Below, piece by piece: positions 21,696 to 29,161 of a stretch of DNA of 36,826 bases. Origin of the DNA: RGIG1840 sp964626795 (GTDB lineage: Bacteria; Bacillota_I; Bacilli_A; RF39; UBA660). Both the position numbers and the translations under genes were made by a program. Below the pieces are notes generated by a model. It was not told the origin of the DNA. It saw nothing but the letters and a program-made list of their open reading frames with translations, and did not search any database. How positions within the stretch are numbered: position 1 is the first letter of the stretch; each line of letters starts with the position of its first letter. Where the stretch lies: positions 1-36,826 of the forward strand of contig CAZVIQ010000004.1 in NCBI GenBank assembly GCA_964626795.1. Reading direction: 5' to 3'.

Positions 21696-23243
21696 TTATA
21701 AAGTTTCATTTAAGTTTATTAAGCTTTCTTTTTTGTTTTTATTATTAACTACTATTACCTCAGTTGTAAGTAGCATACTTGTGATACTTACACTGTTTTT
21801 AAGTGCAGTTGTGATTACATCAGTAGAATCGACTATTCCATTTTCCAGCATATAAACAAATTTTTCGTTATCCGCATCAAATCCTATTCCATATTCTTTT
21901 TCTTTCAGCTGATTCATTATTTCTTGTTCATTTAATCCAGCATTTAATAATATTTGTTTTAATGGAGCAAGTAAACTTTTTGAGAGAATATGATATCCAT
22001 AACTATTGTTCTCATTAAGTTTATTTGAAGCATAAAAATATGTAAGACCTCCACCAAAACTTATTCCACTTTTTAGTGCACATTTAACTGCATATATTGC
22101 ATCTTCGATTCTCATCTTTTTTTCAATTCTTTCAAGTTCAGTGCGAGATCCTACTTTGATAACTGCGGTTTTTCCTTTTAAATTTGAAATTCTTTCTTCA
22201 AAGATTTCTATTTCAAATTCACTTTCACTTTCTTTTATTTCTTTTTCTATATAACTAATTCTTGATTCTATTTTATCATCATTTAATTCCTCATTAATAA
22301 TAATAGTTTTTTCTTTATATATAATAATTTGTGAAGCCTTTCCAAAAGAAACTTCGTTATCGTAGTCTTTATTAATAAATATTGAAAGATCTTTTATCAG
22401 TTCTTTTCTTTTTTCCCCATAGTATGTGTTTTTAATTAGCAAGGTCTTTTGTGATGCATTCTTATTCGTATTTACAAAGTATTGTATAACATCTTCTTCA
22501 AAATCATCAGCAATTATTAGAATATTACTGTTTTCTTCAAGTAAAAATTCTACATCATTTAAACTGTCAATTGTTCTATTAAAAATATAAATTTTCACAT
22601 CACACAGAATAATCTCATTTGTATTTTCAGGAATTAAGTCATTAGAAACATATCCACTTTTAAATTCAAAGCCATTTATATAATCTAAATTTATATTTTC
22701 ATCATTACTGTTTTCAATGATTATATTACTGTTTTTAGAAGTGTTTTTTATTGCCTGAGAAATCAAATGACCAATTTCTATATCACCAGAAGATATTCTT
22801 GCAATTGATTCTATATCTTTTTCTGTTATATCTTTCTTACTTTGTGAATCAATAAATTCAAGAGTTTCATCTAAGGCTGCATTTAGTTCTTTATTCAGTT
22901 TAATAGGACTATAACCAGTATTTATAACTTCAAGCCCTTGATTAAACATTTCCTGAACAAGAACTAAAGAAGTTGTTGTTCCGTCACCTACAAGTTCGTT
23001 TGTTTTAATTGCAGCTTCTTTTACAAGTGTCACTCCTATATTTTTAATATCATCTTCCAATTCTATTTCTTTTGCGATTGTTACTCCATCATTTACTATT
23101 CTAGGATTTAAATAGTCAGTTACTAAAACCGCATTTCTTCCTTTAGGCCCCAATGTAACTTTAACTGCATCAGCAATAATATTGACTCCTTCTTTTAATA
23201 TTTCTCTAGCCTCGTTTCCATAAATCACTTCTTTTTTCATCAT
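21696..23243 (-). CDS. groEL: Divergent GroEL-family chaperonin (Hsp60)
   Basis: 515 residues against about 540. The equatorial ATP site is intact: VKVTLGPKGRNAVL, VNDGVTIAKEIELED (Asp at the D52 position), VGDGTTTSLVLVQ (D87 position), the Asp of RIEDAIYAVK before ISFGGGLTY, and GIVDSTDVITTALKNSVS near the end. The apical domain (about 190-370) is strongly diverged, and the Gly-Gly-Met tail is replaced by LINLNETL. There is no groES beside it and no CIRCE upstream. GAGGAG precedes the ATG, which overlaps the DUF4130 stop (ATGA). Either it is the cell's only GroEL in an odd place, or a second chaperonin specialised for this operon. Diverged apical residues suggest unusual clients or cochaperonin contacts. 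Confidence 0.88.
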   Translation of the reverse strand: MMKKEVIYGNEAREILKEGVNIIADAVKVTLGPKGRNAVLVTDYLNPRIVNDGVTIAKEIELEDDIKNIGVTLVKEAAIKTNELVGDGTTTSLVLVQEMFNQGLEVINTGYSPIKLNKELNAALDETLEFIDSQSKKDITEKDIESIARISSGDIEIGHLISQAIKNTSKNSNIIIENSNDENINLDYINGFEFKSGYVSNDLIPENTNEIILCDVKIYIFNRTIDSLNDVEFLLEENSNILIIADDFEEDVIQYFVNTNKNASQKTLLIKNTYYGEKRKELIKDLSIFINKDYDNEVSFGKASQIIIYKEKTIIINEELNDDKIESRISYIEKEIKESESEFEIEIFEERISNLKGKTAVIKVGSRTELERIEKKMRIEDAIYAVKCALKSGISFGGGLTYFYASNKLNENNSYGYHILSKSLLAPLKQILLNAGLNEQEIMNQLKEKEYGIGFDADNEKFVYMLENGIVDSTDVITTALKNSVSITSMLLTTEVIVVNNKNKKESLINLNETL

Positions 23244-24010
23244 ACACTCTCCTCAACTTCAAGTATATTTTTCCAATATTTTTTAGGCATAAAATTTCTC
23301 TGACATCTAAGATTTTTTCTTTCTTTTATATTGATATTCTTATAAAAACATTTCCATAAATTTTCATATTTATTTTCTTTTATTTTTAAATTAACACTTT
23401 TTTCAAAAGTTTCATCAGCATCTATAATTATAAATTCTTTTTTATTATATAGCGAAATCTTTTTATTCTTTGTATCCTGAATTATCCAGTTTTCATTTTT
23501 AAGCCTACTTTTAAAATAATTTGATACTATCTCTATTACATTATTGTCAGGTTCTATTTTTGAATATAGAATGTTGTTTTCAAGTTCAGTAAATCTTACA
23601 AAACCTTTAAATCTATGTGCTTCTCTCCTTACATTTCTAACTATGTTTTCCACCTCTAAAATTGCGTTTATACTTCTCATATAATTTACTTTTTCACCAA
23701 ATCTGAATAAATTTATTATATATTCTAAAAGTAAATTTTCTTTATTATCTTTATAAGATAAAAATGCTGTATAAACATTATGAAGTGAATATTCTGAAAT
23801 TCTTTTTATTCCTTCAATTACTCTATCCGACTTTTCATAATCAGTTGTTATAATCTTATAATCTTCAAATAAGTTTATTATATACTTTTTTTCTTCGGTT
23901 ATTAATTTAGGTATTATTTTGTATTTAAAACAAGTAAAAACCACTGTTAAGTATCCTTCAAAAGTTCCATCATATAAATATATTATTTCTTTTAATTCTA
24001 TTTTTTTCAT
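23240..24010 (-). CDS. DUF4130 (TIGR03915-type) protein, partner of the radical-SAM repair-type protein
   Basis: 256 residues. It opens with IIYLYDGTFEGYLTVVFTCF, the DUF4130 hallmark, contains NIVRNVRREAHRFKGFVRF, and ends with RNFMPKKYWKNILE, where family members read R...MP.RYW..L.E. In other genomes this protein is always coupled to the radical-SAM protein encoded upstream; in some it is fused to a uracil-DNA-glycosylase-like domain, hence the DNA metabolism label. No glycosylase domain is visible here. It overlaps both neighbours by four bases. Function is unproven; the family context suggests nucleic acid repair or modification. Confidence 0.85.
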   Translation of the reverse strand: MKKIELKEIIYLYDGTFEGYLTVVFTCFKYKIIPKLITEEKKYIINLFEDYKIITTDYEKSDRVIEGIKRISEYSLHNVYTAFLSYKDNKENLLLEYIINLFRFGEKVNYMRSINAILEVENIVRNVRREAHRFKGFVRFTELENNILYSKIEPDNNVIEIVSNYFKSRLKNENWIIQDTKNKKISLYNKKEFIIIDADETFEKSVNLKIKENKYENLWKCFYKNINIKERKNLRCQRNFMPKKYWKNILEVEESV

Positions 24011-25230
24011 ATTCCCTCCTTAAATAATTCTAACTGTTCTATATGATTTGGGTATAATAAAGCTCTTTGGATTGTATTTCTTTCAAATGCTCTAGCACTT
24101 TCGTAATATTTACCATTACAAGTAATAAAATATTTAGCTCTTTTAAGTACTACTCCTATTTTCTTTAAAAGATTAAAATCCAGCTTCCCATATTTTCTTG
24201 TTGAAATAATCCTTTTGGCAGAATTAACACCTATTCCCGGTATTCGCAGAAGTGTAAGGTAATCCGCTTTATTAATTTCTATAGGATAGTTTTCCAAGTT
24301 TCTTAAAGCATAATCAAGTTTGGGATCTAAAAGTGAATTAAAATTCTGATTATTTTCATCTAAAAGTTCTTCGGATTTAAAACCATAGAATCTTAATAGC
24401 CAATCCGCTTGATATAATCGATTCTCTCTAAGTAATGGAGGCTTTTCTAGCATCGGTAAATTCTTATCTATATTCACCGGTACATAAGCTGAATAATAAA
24501 CTCTTTTTAGATTAAATTTATTATATAAACCTTCTGTTAGAGTTAATATTTTGTAATCAGTATCATTGGTTGCTCCGACGATAAGCTGTGTTGACTGTCC
24601 AGCAGGCACAAATAATGATTTCTTTTTTTCTGCTGTATTCATTTTTTTAGTATCATTTATCTGTTTCATTGAAGAAAAGATATTATCAGATTTTTTATCT
24701 GGTGCCAAAAGTTTAAGACTGTCATTTGAAGGAAGTTCTATATTTATGCTCATCCTGTCAGATAATAAACCAAGTTTATGAATCAGTTCTTTTGAAGCTC
24801 CAGGAATAGTTTTACAGTGTATATAACCATGAAAATGATATTTATTTCTTAAAAGCGTTATTGTTTCGATTAATTTCTCCATTGTGTAATCCGGATTTTT
24901 TATAACTCCAGAACTGAGAAACAAACCTTCTATATAGTTTCTTTTATAAAAATTTATTGTTAAATTTGCAATTTCTTCAGGAAGAAAAATTGCTCTATCT
25001 CTATTATTGCTTCTTCTATTAGTGCAGTACTTGCAATCATAAATACAATAATTAGTCATTAATATTTTCAATAGAGCTACACATCTTCCATCTTCAGTAA
25101 AGCTGTGACAGATTCCACTGTTGGTTGCAATTCCAAGACCATTTCCCCTTCTTTTGCTTCCGCTTGAACTGCAGGATGCATCGTATTTGGCTGCGTCTGA
25201 TAGTATTCTTAATTTTTCCATTAGTTCCAT
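24007..25230 (-). CDS. Radical SAM protein, putative DNA modification/repair (TIGR03916 type)
   Basis: 407 residues. Radical-SAM cluster motif CIYDCKYC (Cys-x3-Cys-x2-Cys) in NYCIYDCKYCTNRRSNN. N-terminal DASCSSSGSKRRGN, with a further CHSFTEDGRCVALLKILMTN, is typical of this family. The C-terminal third holds a helix-hairpin-helix, LLRIPGIGVNSAKRI, a DNA-binding element. With the DUF4130 partner it forms a conserved pair thought to act on DNA, by comparison with spore photoproduct lyase-like enzymes; the substrate is unknown. Start at the ATG preceded by GGTGAT. A good promoter lies at 25248-25276. It is the first gene of a three-gene operon ending in the groEL-like gene. Confidence 0.9.
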   Translation of the reverse strand: MELMEKLRILSDAAKYDASCSSSGSKRRGNGLGIATNSGICHSFTEDGRCVALLKILMTNYCIYDCKYCTNRRSNNRDRAIFLPEEIANLTINFYKRNYIEGLFLSSGVIKNPDYTMEKLIETITLLRNKYHFHGYIHCKTIPGASKELIHKLGLLSDRMSINIELPSNDSLKLLAPDKKSDNIFSSMKQINDTKKMNTAEKKKSLFVPAGQSTQLIVGATNDTDYKILTLTEGLYNKFNLKRVYYSAYVPVNIDKNLPMLEKPPLLRENRLYQADWLLRFYGFKSEELLDENNQNFNSLLDPKLDYALRNLENYPIEINKADYLTLLRIPGIGVNSAKRIISTRKYGKLDFNLLKKIGVVLKRAKYFITCNGKYYESARAFERNTIQRALLYPNHIEQLELFKEGI

Positions 25231-25247
25231 TTAATATCACCAATATT

Positions 25248-25276
25248 AATATAACACGTTTAAAATTAAATAGCAA
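25248..25276 (-). promoter_or_regulatory. Promoter of the radical-SAM/DUF4130/groEL-like operon
   Basis: Minus strand TTGCTA (25271-25276), 17-base spacer, TATATT (25248-25253) with extended TGT. No inverted repeat of the CIRCE kind is present. Confidence 0.65.
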
Positions 25277-25359
25277 ACATTTTTTCGTATAATAATTGTT
25301 AAAATTTTACATATTTTAAAATGTATTCATGATATAATATAATATATTTGGTGGTAGAT

Positions 25360-26055
25360 ATGAATCAAGAAAAAATAGGAAAATTAATTAAAGATTTAAG
25401 AGTTAAAAATAATTTAACACAAACTGAGTTTGCCCAAAAATATAATGTAACCTATCAAGCTGTATCAAAATGGGAAAACGGGAAAAATATACCTGATATA
25501 TCACTATTAAAGCAAATATGTAAAGATTTCAATATAAGTATAGAGGATATATTGGAAGGCAAAATAAAATCAAAAAAAATAACAAATAAATATATTTATT
25601 TATCTTTGACAGGTTTATTATTATTTTTTATAATTATATATTTATTTATATTAAGTTTTAGTAAAAATGAATTTGAATTTAAAACTATATCATCAAACTG
25701 CAGTTTTTTTAATATAACAGGAAGTATAGCATTTAATAAAGCTAAATCTTCAATATATATTTCAAATATTAAATACTGCGGTGGCGATGACAACACAATA
25801 TATAAGGAAATTAACTGCACATTATACGAAAGTCATAATAATATAAAAGCAACGATTGATAAATATAATAAAAAAGAAGAAACTACTCTTGAAAAGTTTT
25901 TGCAGGATGTAAAATTCAATGTTGATAATTATGAGAATAACTGTAAAAATTTAACAGAAGAAAACTTATATATAGAAATCGAAGCAACTGACAAAGATGA
26001 TAAAGTAACGTTTTATAAAATACCTTTATCTTTAGAAAAGAATTGTCCAAAATAA
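25360..26055 (+). CDS. Membrane-anchored XRE-family regulator
   Basis: 231 residues. I start at the ATG at 25360, which follows GGTGG by five bases; a TTG four codons upstream opens the same frame but overlaps that site. Residues 6-60 are an XRE/Cro helix-turn-helix (LTQTEFAQKYNVTYQAVSKW, ENGKNIPDISLL). A membrane helix (about 79-100) follows, then an outer domain of about 130 residues with five cysteines (C in SSNCSF, KYCGG, INCTL, NNCKN and KNCPK), probably disulfide-bonded. A DNA-binding head on a membrane anchor suggests a one-component sensor. The target is unknown; it is divergent from the radical-SAM operon and could control it. A terminator spans its stop. Confidence 0.83.
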   Translation: MNQEKIGKLIKDLRVKNNLTQTEFAQKYNVTYQAVSKWENGKNIPDISLLKQICKDFNISIEDILEGKIKSKKITNKYIYLSLTGLLLFFIIIYLFILSFSKNEFEFKTISSNCSFFNITGSIAFNKAKSSIYISNIKYCGGDDNTIYKEINCTLYESHNNIKATIDKYNKKEETTLEKFLQDVKFNVDNYENNCKNLTEENLYIEIEATDKDDKVTFYKIPLSLEKNCPK

Positions 26056-26079
26056 AACTTCATAAAAAGAAGTTTTATT
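26051..26079. terminator. Bidirectional terminator after the XRE gene
   Basis: An 11-pair stem (26051-26061 with 26069-26079, AATAAAACTTC/GAAGTTTTATT) with a seven-base loop covers the XRE stop codon and the stop of the convergent small gene. Confidence 0.72.
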
Positions 26080-26323
26080 TATTTAAATCACTAATAGCTT
26101 TTGATAAAATATCTCTTTTATCTTTAAATAAAAACGGAATAAATGCAGATATTACAGCATCTTTATCAACTTTATCTCTAGTAAGAAATCCATTTGATAA
26201 AAACCCTGTTATTCCTTGTTCAATCTTATTATTATTTTCTCCTGTTATTTTTTCAATAAGATTATTAAGGGAACCTCCACTTTTTATATAATCAAACATA
26301 TCTTTTCTTAGTCTAACACCCAA
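26075..26323 (-). CDS. Small unknown protein downstream of the broken copA
   Basis: 82 residues if started at a TTG that overlaps the copA fragment by 16 bases, or 74 from the ATG at 26297-26299 (MFDYIKSGGSLNNL). Both starts lack a convincing ribosome binding site. The protein is soluble: a segment ENNNKIEQGITGFLSNGFL, then DKVDKDAVISAFIPFLFKD and a helical end. I recognise no family and it does not match the CopA sequence expected at this place. It may be the surviving 3' end of another gene joined to the copA fragment. Confidence 0.42.
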   Translation of the reverse strand: MGVRLRKDMFDYIKSGGSLNNLIEKITGENNNKIEQGITGFLSNGFLTRDKVDKDAVISAFIPFLFKDKRDILSKAISDLNK

Positions 26324-26742
26324 AGATTTACCAGTAGATTTTCATGTTCTCTTGGATAATTCATATGATCTAAAATTAATGGTACAGTTAAATTAAAAAT
26401 TGGTAATATCATTGAAGTCATAGCAAGTAAAAAAAGAGGAAGTGAAAATATCAAAGACAAAATAAATCTTTTATATAAGCTTTCTATCTCATTTTTATTA
26501 TCAAAATTTTCATAACTAATCGTATCTGAATCTAATACTTCTGCTTTAAATCCAATTTTTTCAATACTTCTTATGATTTCTTCAGTAATATCTTTTCCCT
26601 CAAATTTAACATCAAGTGTCTTAGCAAGTAAATTAACTGAAGCTTTATTCACACCTTTTATTTTACTTACGATATTTTCAACAGATGCTTGACAAGAAGC
26701 ACAGGACATTCCCTCTACTTTAAAAGTTTTTGATTTCATCAT
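26308..26742 (-). pseudogene. copA: Truncated copper-exporting P-type ATPase (CopA N-terminus only)
   Basis: 144 residues of an expected 700-800. Residues 1-72 form a complete heavy-metal-associated domain with the copper motif GMSCASC. A linker and the first CopA membrane helix (RFILSLIFSLPLFLLAMTSM) follow, then ILPIFNLTVPLILDHMNYP as in Bacillota CopA proteins before the second helix. The sequence then changes to a short unrelated end and stops. The second to eighth helices, the CPC motif and the phosphorylation and ATP domains are absent from the window. GGAG precedes two adjacent ATGs (26742 or 26739). It cannot pump copper; it might still be made as a membrane-tethered copper-binding protein. 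Confidence 0.75.
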
Positions 26743-26789
26743 AATTCTCCGTTTGTTTAATTTTTACACCTTAATATAAAAATTTGTGT

Positions 26790-26990
26790 TTATTTTTCCC
26801 ACTTTTTTATATCTACAATTGCAAACCCTCTTTGTTCGTTTTTTTCTGTGTCAAGTGCATTTAAAATCCATTGTTTTTCTTTATGCCATTCAGTAGATTT
26901 ATATTCTATACTGATTGGTATGATTGATCTTTCTCTAGTTTCACCTTTCCAGTTGGTATATAATATTTTTACAGTTTTATTTTCTTTCAT
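26790..26990 (-). CDS. Small WYL-like conserved protein
   Basis: 66 residues. I start at the ATG at 26988-26990, seven bases after GGAG; a frame 18 codons longer has no site. The sequence KILYTNWKGETRERSIIPIS, then IEYKSTEWHKEKQWILNALD and RGFAIVDIKKW matches from memory a widespread small protein family with the I.Y.NW.GE...R.I.P pattern followed by TEWHPE.QWLL.A.D. The pattern is that of a lone WYL-type SH3 fold. No helix-turn-helix is attached. Function unknown; WYL domains elsewhere bind nucleotides or single-stranded nucleic acid. An extended -10 TGA-TATAAT lies about 25 bases upstream. Confidence 0.75.
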   Translation of the reverse strand: MKENKTVKILYTNWKGETRERSIIPISIEYKSTEWHKEKQWILNALDTEKNEQRGFAIVDIKKWEK

Positions 26991-27078
26991 TTTTAATCTC
27001 CTATAAATTAAATTTATTATATCAAAACGAAAATTAAAAGTCACTTTTAAAAATTTTAAAGTAATTTTTAAAAAGTGC

Positions 27079-27107
27079 TTGACAATAAAAATATACTATG
27101 TGATAAT
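27079..27107 (+). promoter_or_regulatory. Promoter of the nucleobase permease leader
   Basis: Perfect TTGACA (27079-27084), 17-base spacer, GATAAT (27102-27107) with extended TGT. The -10 is part of an 11-base direct repeat ATGTGATAATT that recurs at 27138-27148. Confidence 0.7.
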
Positions 27108-27112
27108 TTATG

Positions 27113-27239
27113 ACGAGGATATCCCGAACTGATCTTAATGTGATAATTAAACTAGTAAGGATTGTTGTATTTGTTATTATTATCTGGATTTAATTTCAAT
27201 CTTACTGGTGACAGTATTTTTTTTTAAAATTTTTTAGGA
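27113..27239 (+). promoter_or_regulatory. 5' leader with competing hairpins ahead of the permease (candidate attenuator or riboswitch)
   Basis: About 130 untranslated bases. A long stem can form between 27152-27165 (ACTAGTAAG, then GATTG) and 27197-27209 (CAATC, then TTACTGGT), with one bulged G and a G-U pair. A second hairpin, TACTG (27203-27207)/CAGTA (27212-27216) with a GTGA tetraloop, is followed by a run of T residues and resembles a terminator. The two share bases 27203-27209 and exclude each other. Ahead of them lie the palindrome GGATATCC (27118-27125) and the second copy of the direct repeat. It does not match the purine, preQ1, PRPP or guanidine riboswitch consensus as I know them; CCCGAAC at 27123-27129 loosely resembles a PurR box core. 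Positions are good to a base or two. Confidence 0.5.
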
Positions 27240-27246
27240 GGATTTA

Positions 27247-28611
27247 ATGAAAGAAAAAAAAGTTTTTGGTTATTTACCAGATGAAAAACCACCATTTATT
27301 GAATTAATATTATTTGCACTTCAACAGATCATAGTTATGTTTCCGGCGACTGTACTAGTTGCTTTAATAACTGGATTTCATGTTTCTACTACTATCTTTG
27401 CCAGCGGACTTGCTACCCTGGTATTTATTTTGGTCACAGGAAGGAAAATTCCACTTTACTACGGTTCTAGCTTCTCATATATTGCTGCGATAGGTTCAAT
27501 AATGAGTGCTGAAGCATTTGCAAGCTATACTTTAAACGATAAAATAGCAGTAGCACAGTTTGGTATAGTAATGTCTGGATTCGTTTCAATAATTGCAGGA
27601 ATACTAATTAGGAAATGTGGAAAAAAAGTTCTTGATAAAATATTACCAGCTACTGTAACAGGGAGTGTTGCGATAATAATTGGTTTATCTCTTGCAGCTA
27701 ATGCTATGGGAAATGCAATGGCTATTCCAGAAAATATAGGAGAAGTAAGTAAAAGTATTGCAACTAACTATGCTTGGATTATATCGTTAGTTACACTTAT
27801 TTCAACAATTTTATATTCAGTTTATTTAAAAGGAAAACTAAGTCAGCTTCCTATATTATTTGGATTAATAACTGGGTATGTATTTGCTTTATGTATAGAT
27901 TTAATTACAGGAACAGGGTTTGTAAGTTTTAATACAGTAAGTTCAGTAAATTTTATAAACCTACCTATATTTACTTTACCTAAGCCAACTTGGGAGGCAC
28001 TTATTGCGATAATGCCGATAGCAATAGCAACAATTCCAGAATCGACAGCTCATATTTATCAGTTAGATATCTATGTAAATGATTTAGCGAGAAAGAAAAA
28101 TTCAAAAAAGAAATATGATATTGAAAATAAACTAGGATTAAACTTAATAGGTGATGGTATTGGTGATATAGTTTCTGGTATGATAGGAGGTCCTGCAGGT
28201 ACAAACTATGGTGAAAATATAAGTGCTATGGCTATTTCAAAAAATTTCTCCATTCCAGTACTTATAGCTGCCGCTATCATAACAATGGTAATATCTTGCT
28301 TTACTCCACTTATTAATATAATTTATTCAATTCCAACTGCAGTAATCGGAGGTTTATCAATATACCTTTTCGGAGTTATAGCTGCCCAAGGAATTACAAT
28401 TATAATGGATAAAAAAGTAGACTTATTCAGTTCAAAAAACCTAGCTGTAATTTCAGTTATATTAATAATAGGAATTGGTGGAAGCTTTAATTTTGCAGGA
28501 GGTATGATTCCAATGTTTGGTACAAAACTTCCAGCACTTGCAACTGCCGCTGTAGCAGGTATAATACTAAACTTAATGCTGTCAATTAAGAATACTCAAG
28601 AAAATAATTAA
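27247..28611 (+). CDS. NCS2-family nucleobase (uracil/xanthine) permease
   Basis: 454 residues and about 12-14 membrane helices in the UraA fold. Landmarks: LFALQQIIVMFPATVLVALI in helix 1, YYGSSFSYI, the substrate-site helix IATIPESTAHIYQLD (the Glu of UraA-type VAEHIGD lies here in IPES), and GGPAGTNYGENISAMAISK, which corresponds to the UraA motif T.YGEN.GVMA. It imports uracil or a related base with protons. The YGEN form leans to uracil rather than xanthine; the IPESTAH form is seen in a Bacillota subgroup. AGGAGG precedes the ATG. No upp, pyr or xpt gene is beside it, so the substrate is open. The leader suggests control by attenuation. Confidence 0.9.
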   Translation: MKEKKVFGYLPDEKPPFIELILFALQQIIVMFPATVLVALITGFHVSTTIFASGLATLVFILVTGRKIPLYYGSSFSYIAAIGSIMSAEAFASYTLNDKIAVAQFGIVMSGFVSIIAGILIRKCGKKVLDKILPATVTGSVAIIIGLSLAANAMGNAMAIPENIGEVSKSIATNYAWIISLVTLISTILYSVYLKGKLSQLPILFGLITGYVFALCIDLITGTGFVSFNTVSSVNFINLPIFTLPKPTWEALIAIMPIAIATIPESTAHIYQLDIYVNDLARKKNSKKKYDIENKLGLNLIGDGIGDIVSGMIGGPAGTNYGENISAMAISKNFSIPVLIAAAIITMVISCFTPLINIIYSIPTAVIGGLSIYLFGVIAAQGITIIMDKKVDLFSSKNLAVISVILIIGIGGSFNFAGGMIPMFGTKLPALATAAVAGIILNLMLSIKNTQENN

Positions 28612-28651
28612 CAAAAAAACTGTAAATTAATTGAAGTGAATTCAATTTAGT

Positions 28652-28683
28652 AGACAAGAAATAAAACTTTTCTTGTCTTTTTG
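28652..28683 (+). terminator. Terminator of the permease gene
   Basis: Ten-pair stem AGACAAGAAA (28652-28661)/TTTCTTGTCT (28669-28678), seven-base loop, then T5. A smaller hairpin AATTGAA/TTCAATT precedes it at 28628-28646. Confidence 0.85.
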
Positions 28684-28729
28684 TTATCTAAACAAATTCT
28701 ATCTATATTATAGAATGATACCCAAATTG

Positions 28730-28763
28730 TATAAAAAAACTCCATAATTTTTAACGGAGTTTT
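28730..28763 (-). terminator. Terminator of the HPt/kinase operon
   Basis: Stem AAAACTCC (28736-28743)/GGAGTTTT (28756-28763), followed on the minus strand by a T run. Confidence 0.75.
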
Positions 28764-28777
28764 ATATTACTTCCTAT

Positions 28778-29152
28778 TTAGATAATAGTTTCAGTTTTTC
28801 CTAAATATTCTTTTAATATCATAATAATTCTGTTTACTTCTGTTTTTAATTCATTAAAATTATTTTTAATAAATTCAATATTAAGATTTTCACTTTCTAA
28901 TTGATGATTAAGAGCTAACTCTGCAAGCCTTGTAAAACCAAAGTATTTGGCTTCTCCCTTAATTGAATGAACTACAGTTGCATATTTTTCCATATTTTCA
29001 TTATTAATATATGATTCTAAATCATTCGTTTTTTCATTAATTTCTGTTAAGAAATCATTAATCAATTCATTATAAGTATCTATATCCCCTAATAATTCAA
29101 TACCTCTTTCAACATCTATTCCTTTTTCAATTAGAAAACTTTTATCTTTCAT
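28778..29152 (-). CDS. Histidine phosphotransfer (HPt) protein
   Basis: 124 residues, all-helical. The phosphorylatable His is H62 in VVHSIKGEAKYFGF, the HPt hallmark, followed by LAELALNHQLESE in the next helix. In phosphorelays such proteins pass a phosphate between the receiver of a hybrid kinase and a final receiver. It lies nine bases after the hybrid kinase gene in the same operon. The N-terminal start FLIEKGIDVERGIELLGD is the usual lead-in of HPt domains split from hybrid kinases. No final response regulator is in the window. Confidence 0.9.
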   Translation of the reverse strand: MKDKSFLIEKGIDVERGIELLGDIDTYNELINDFLTEINEKTNDLESYINNENMEKYATVVHSIKGEAKYFGFTRLAELALNHQLESENLNIEFIKNNFNELKTEVNRIIMILKEYLGKTETII

Positions 29153-29161
29153 ATTATCCCC

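Noticed and set aside
27098..27148. Purine-riboswitch identity for the permease leader.
   Set aside because: The conserved core pieces of purine riboswitches (loop and junction sequences) are not present; only the presence of a competing hairpin pair is supported.
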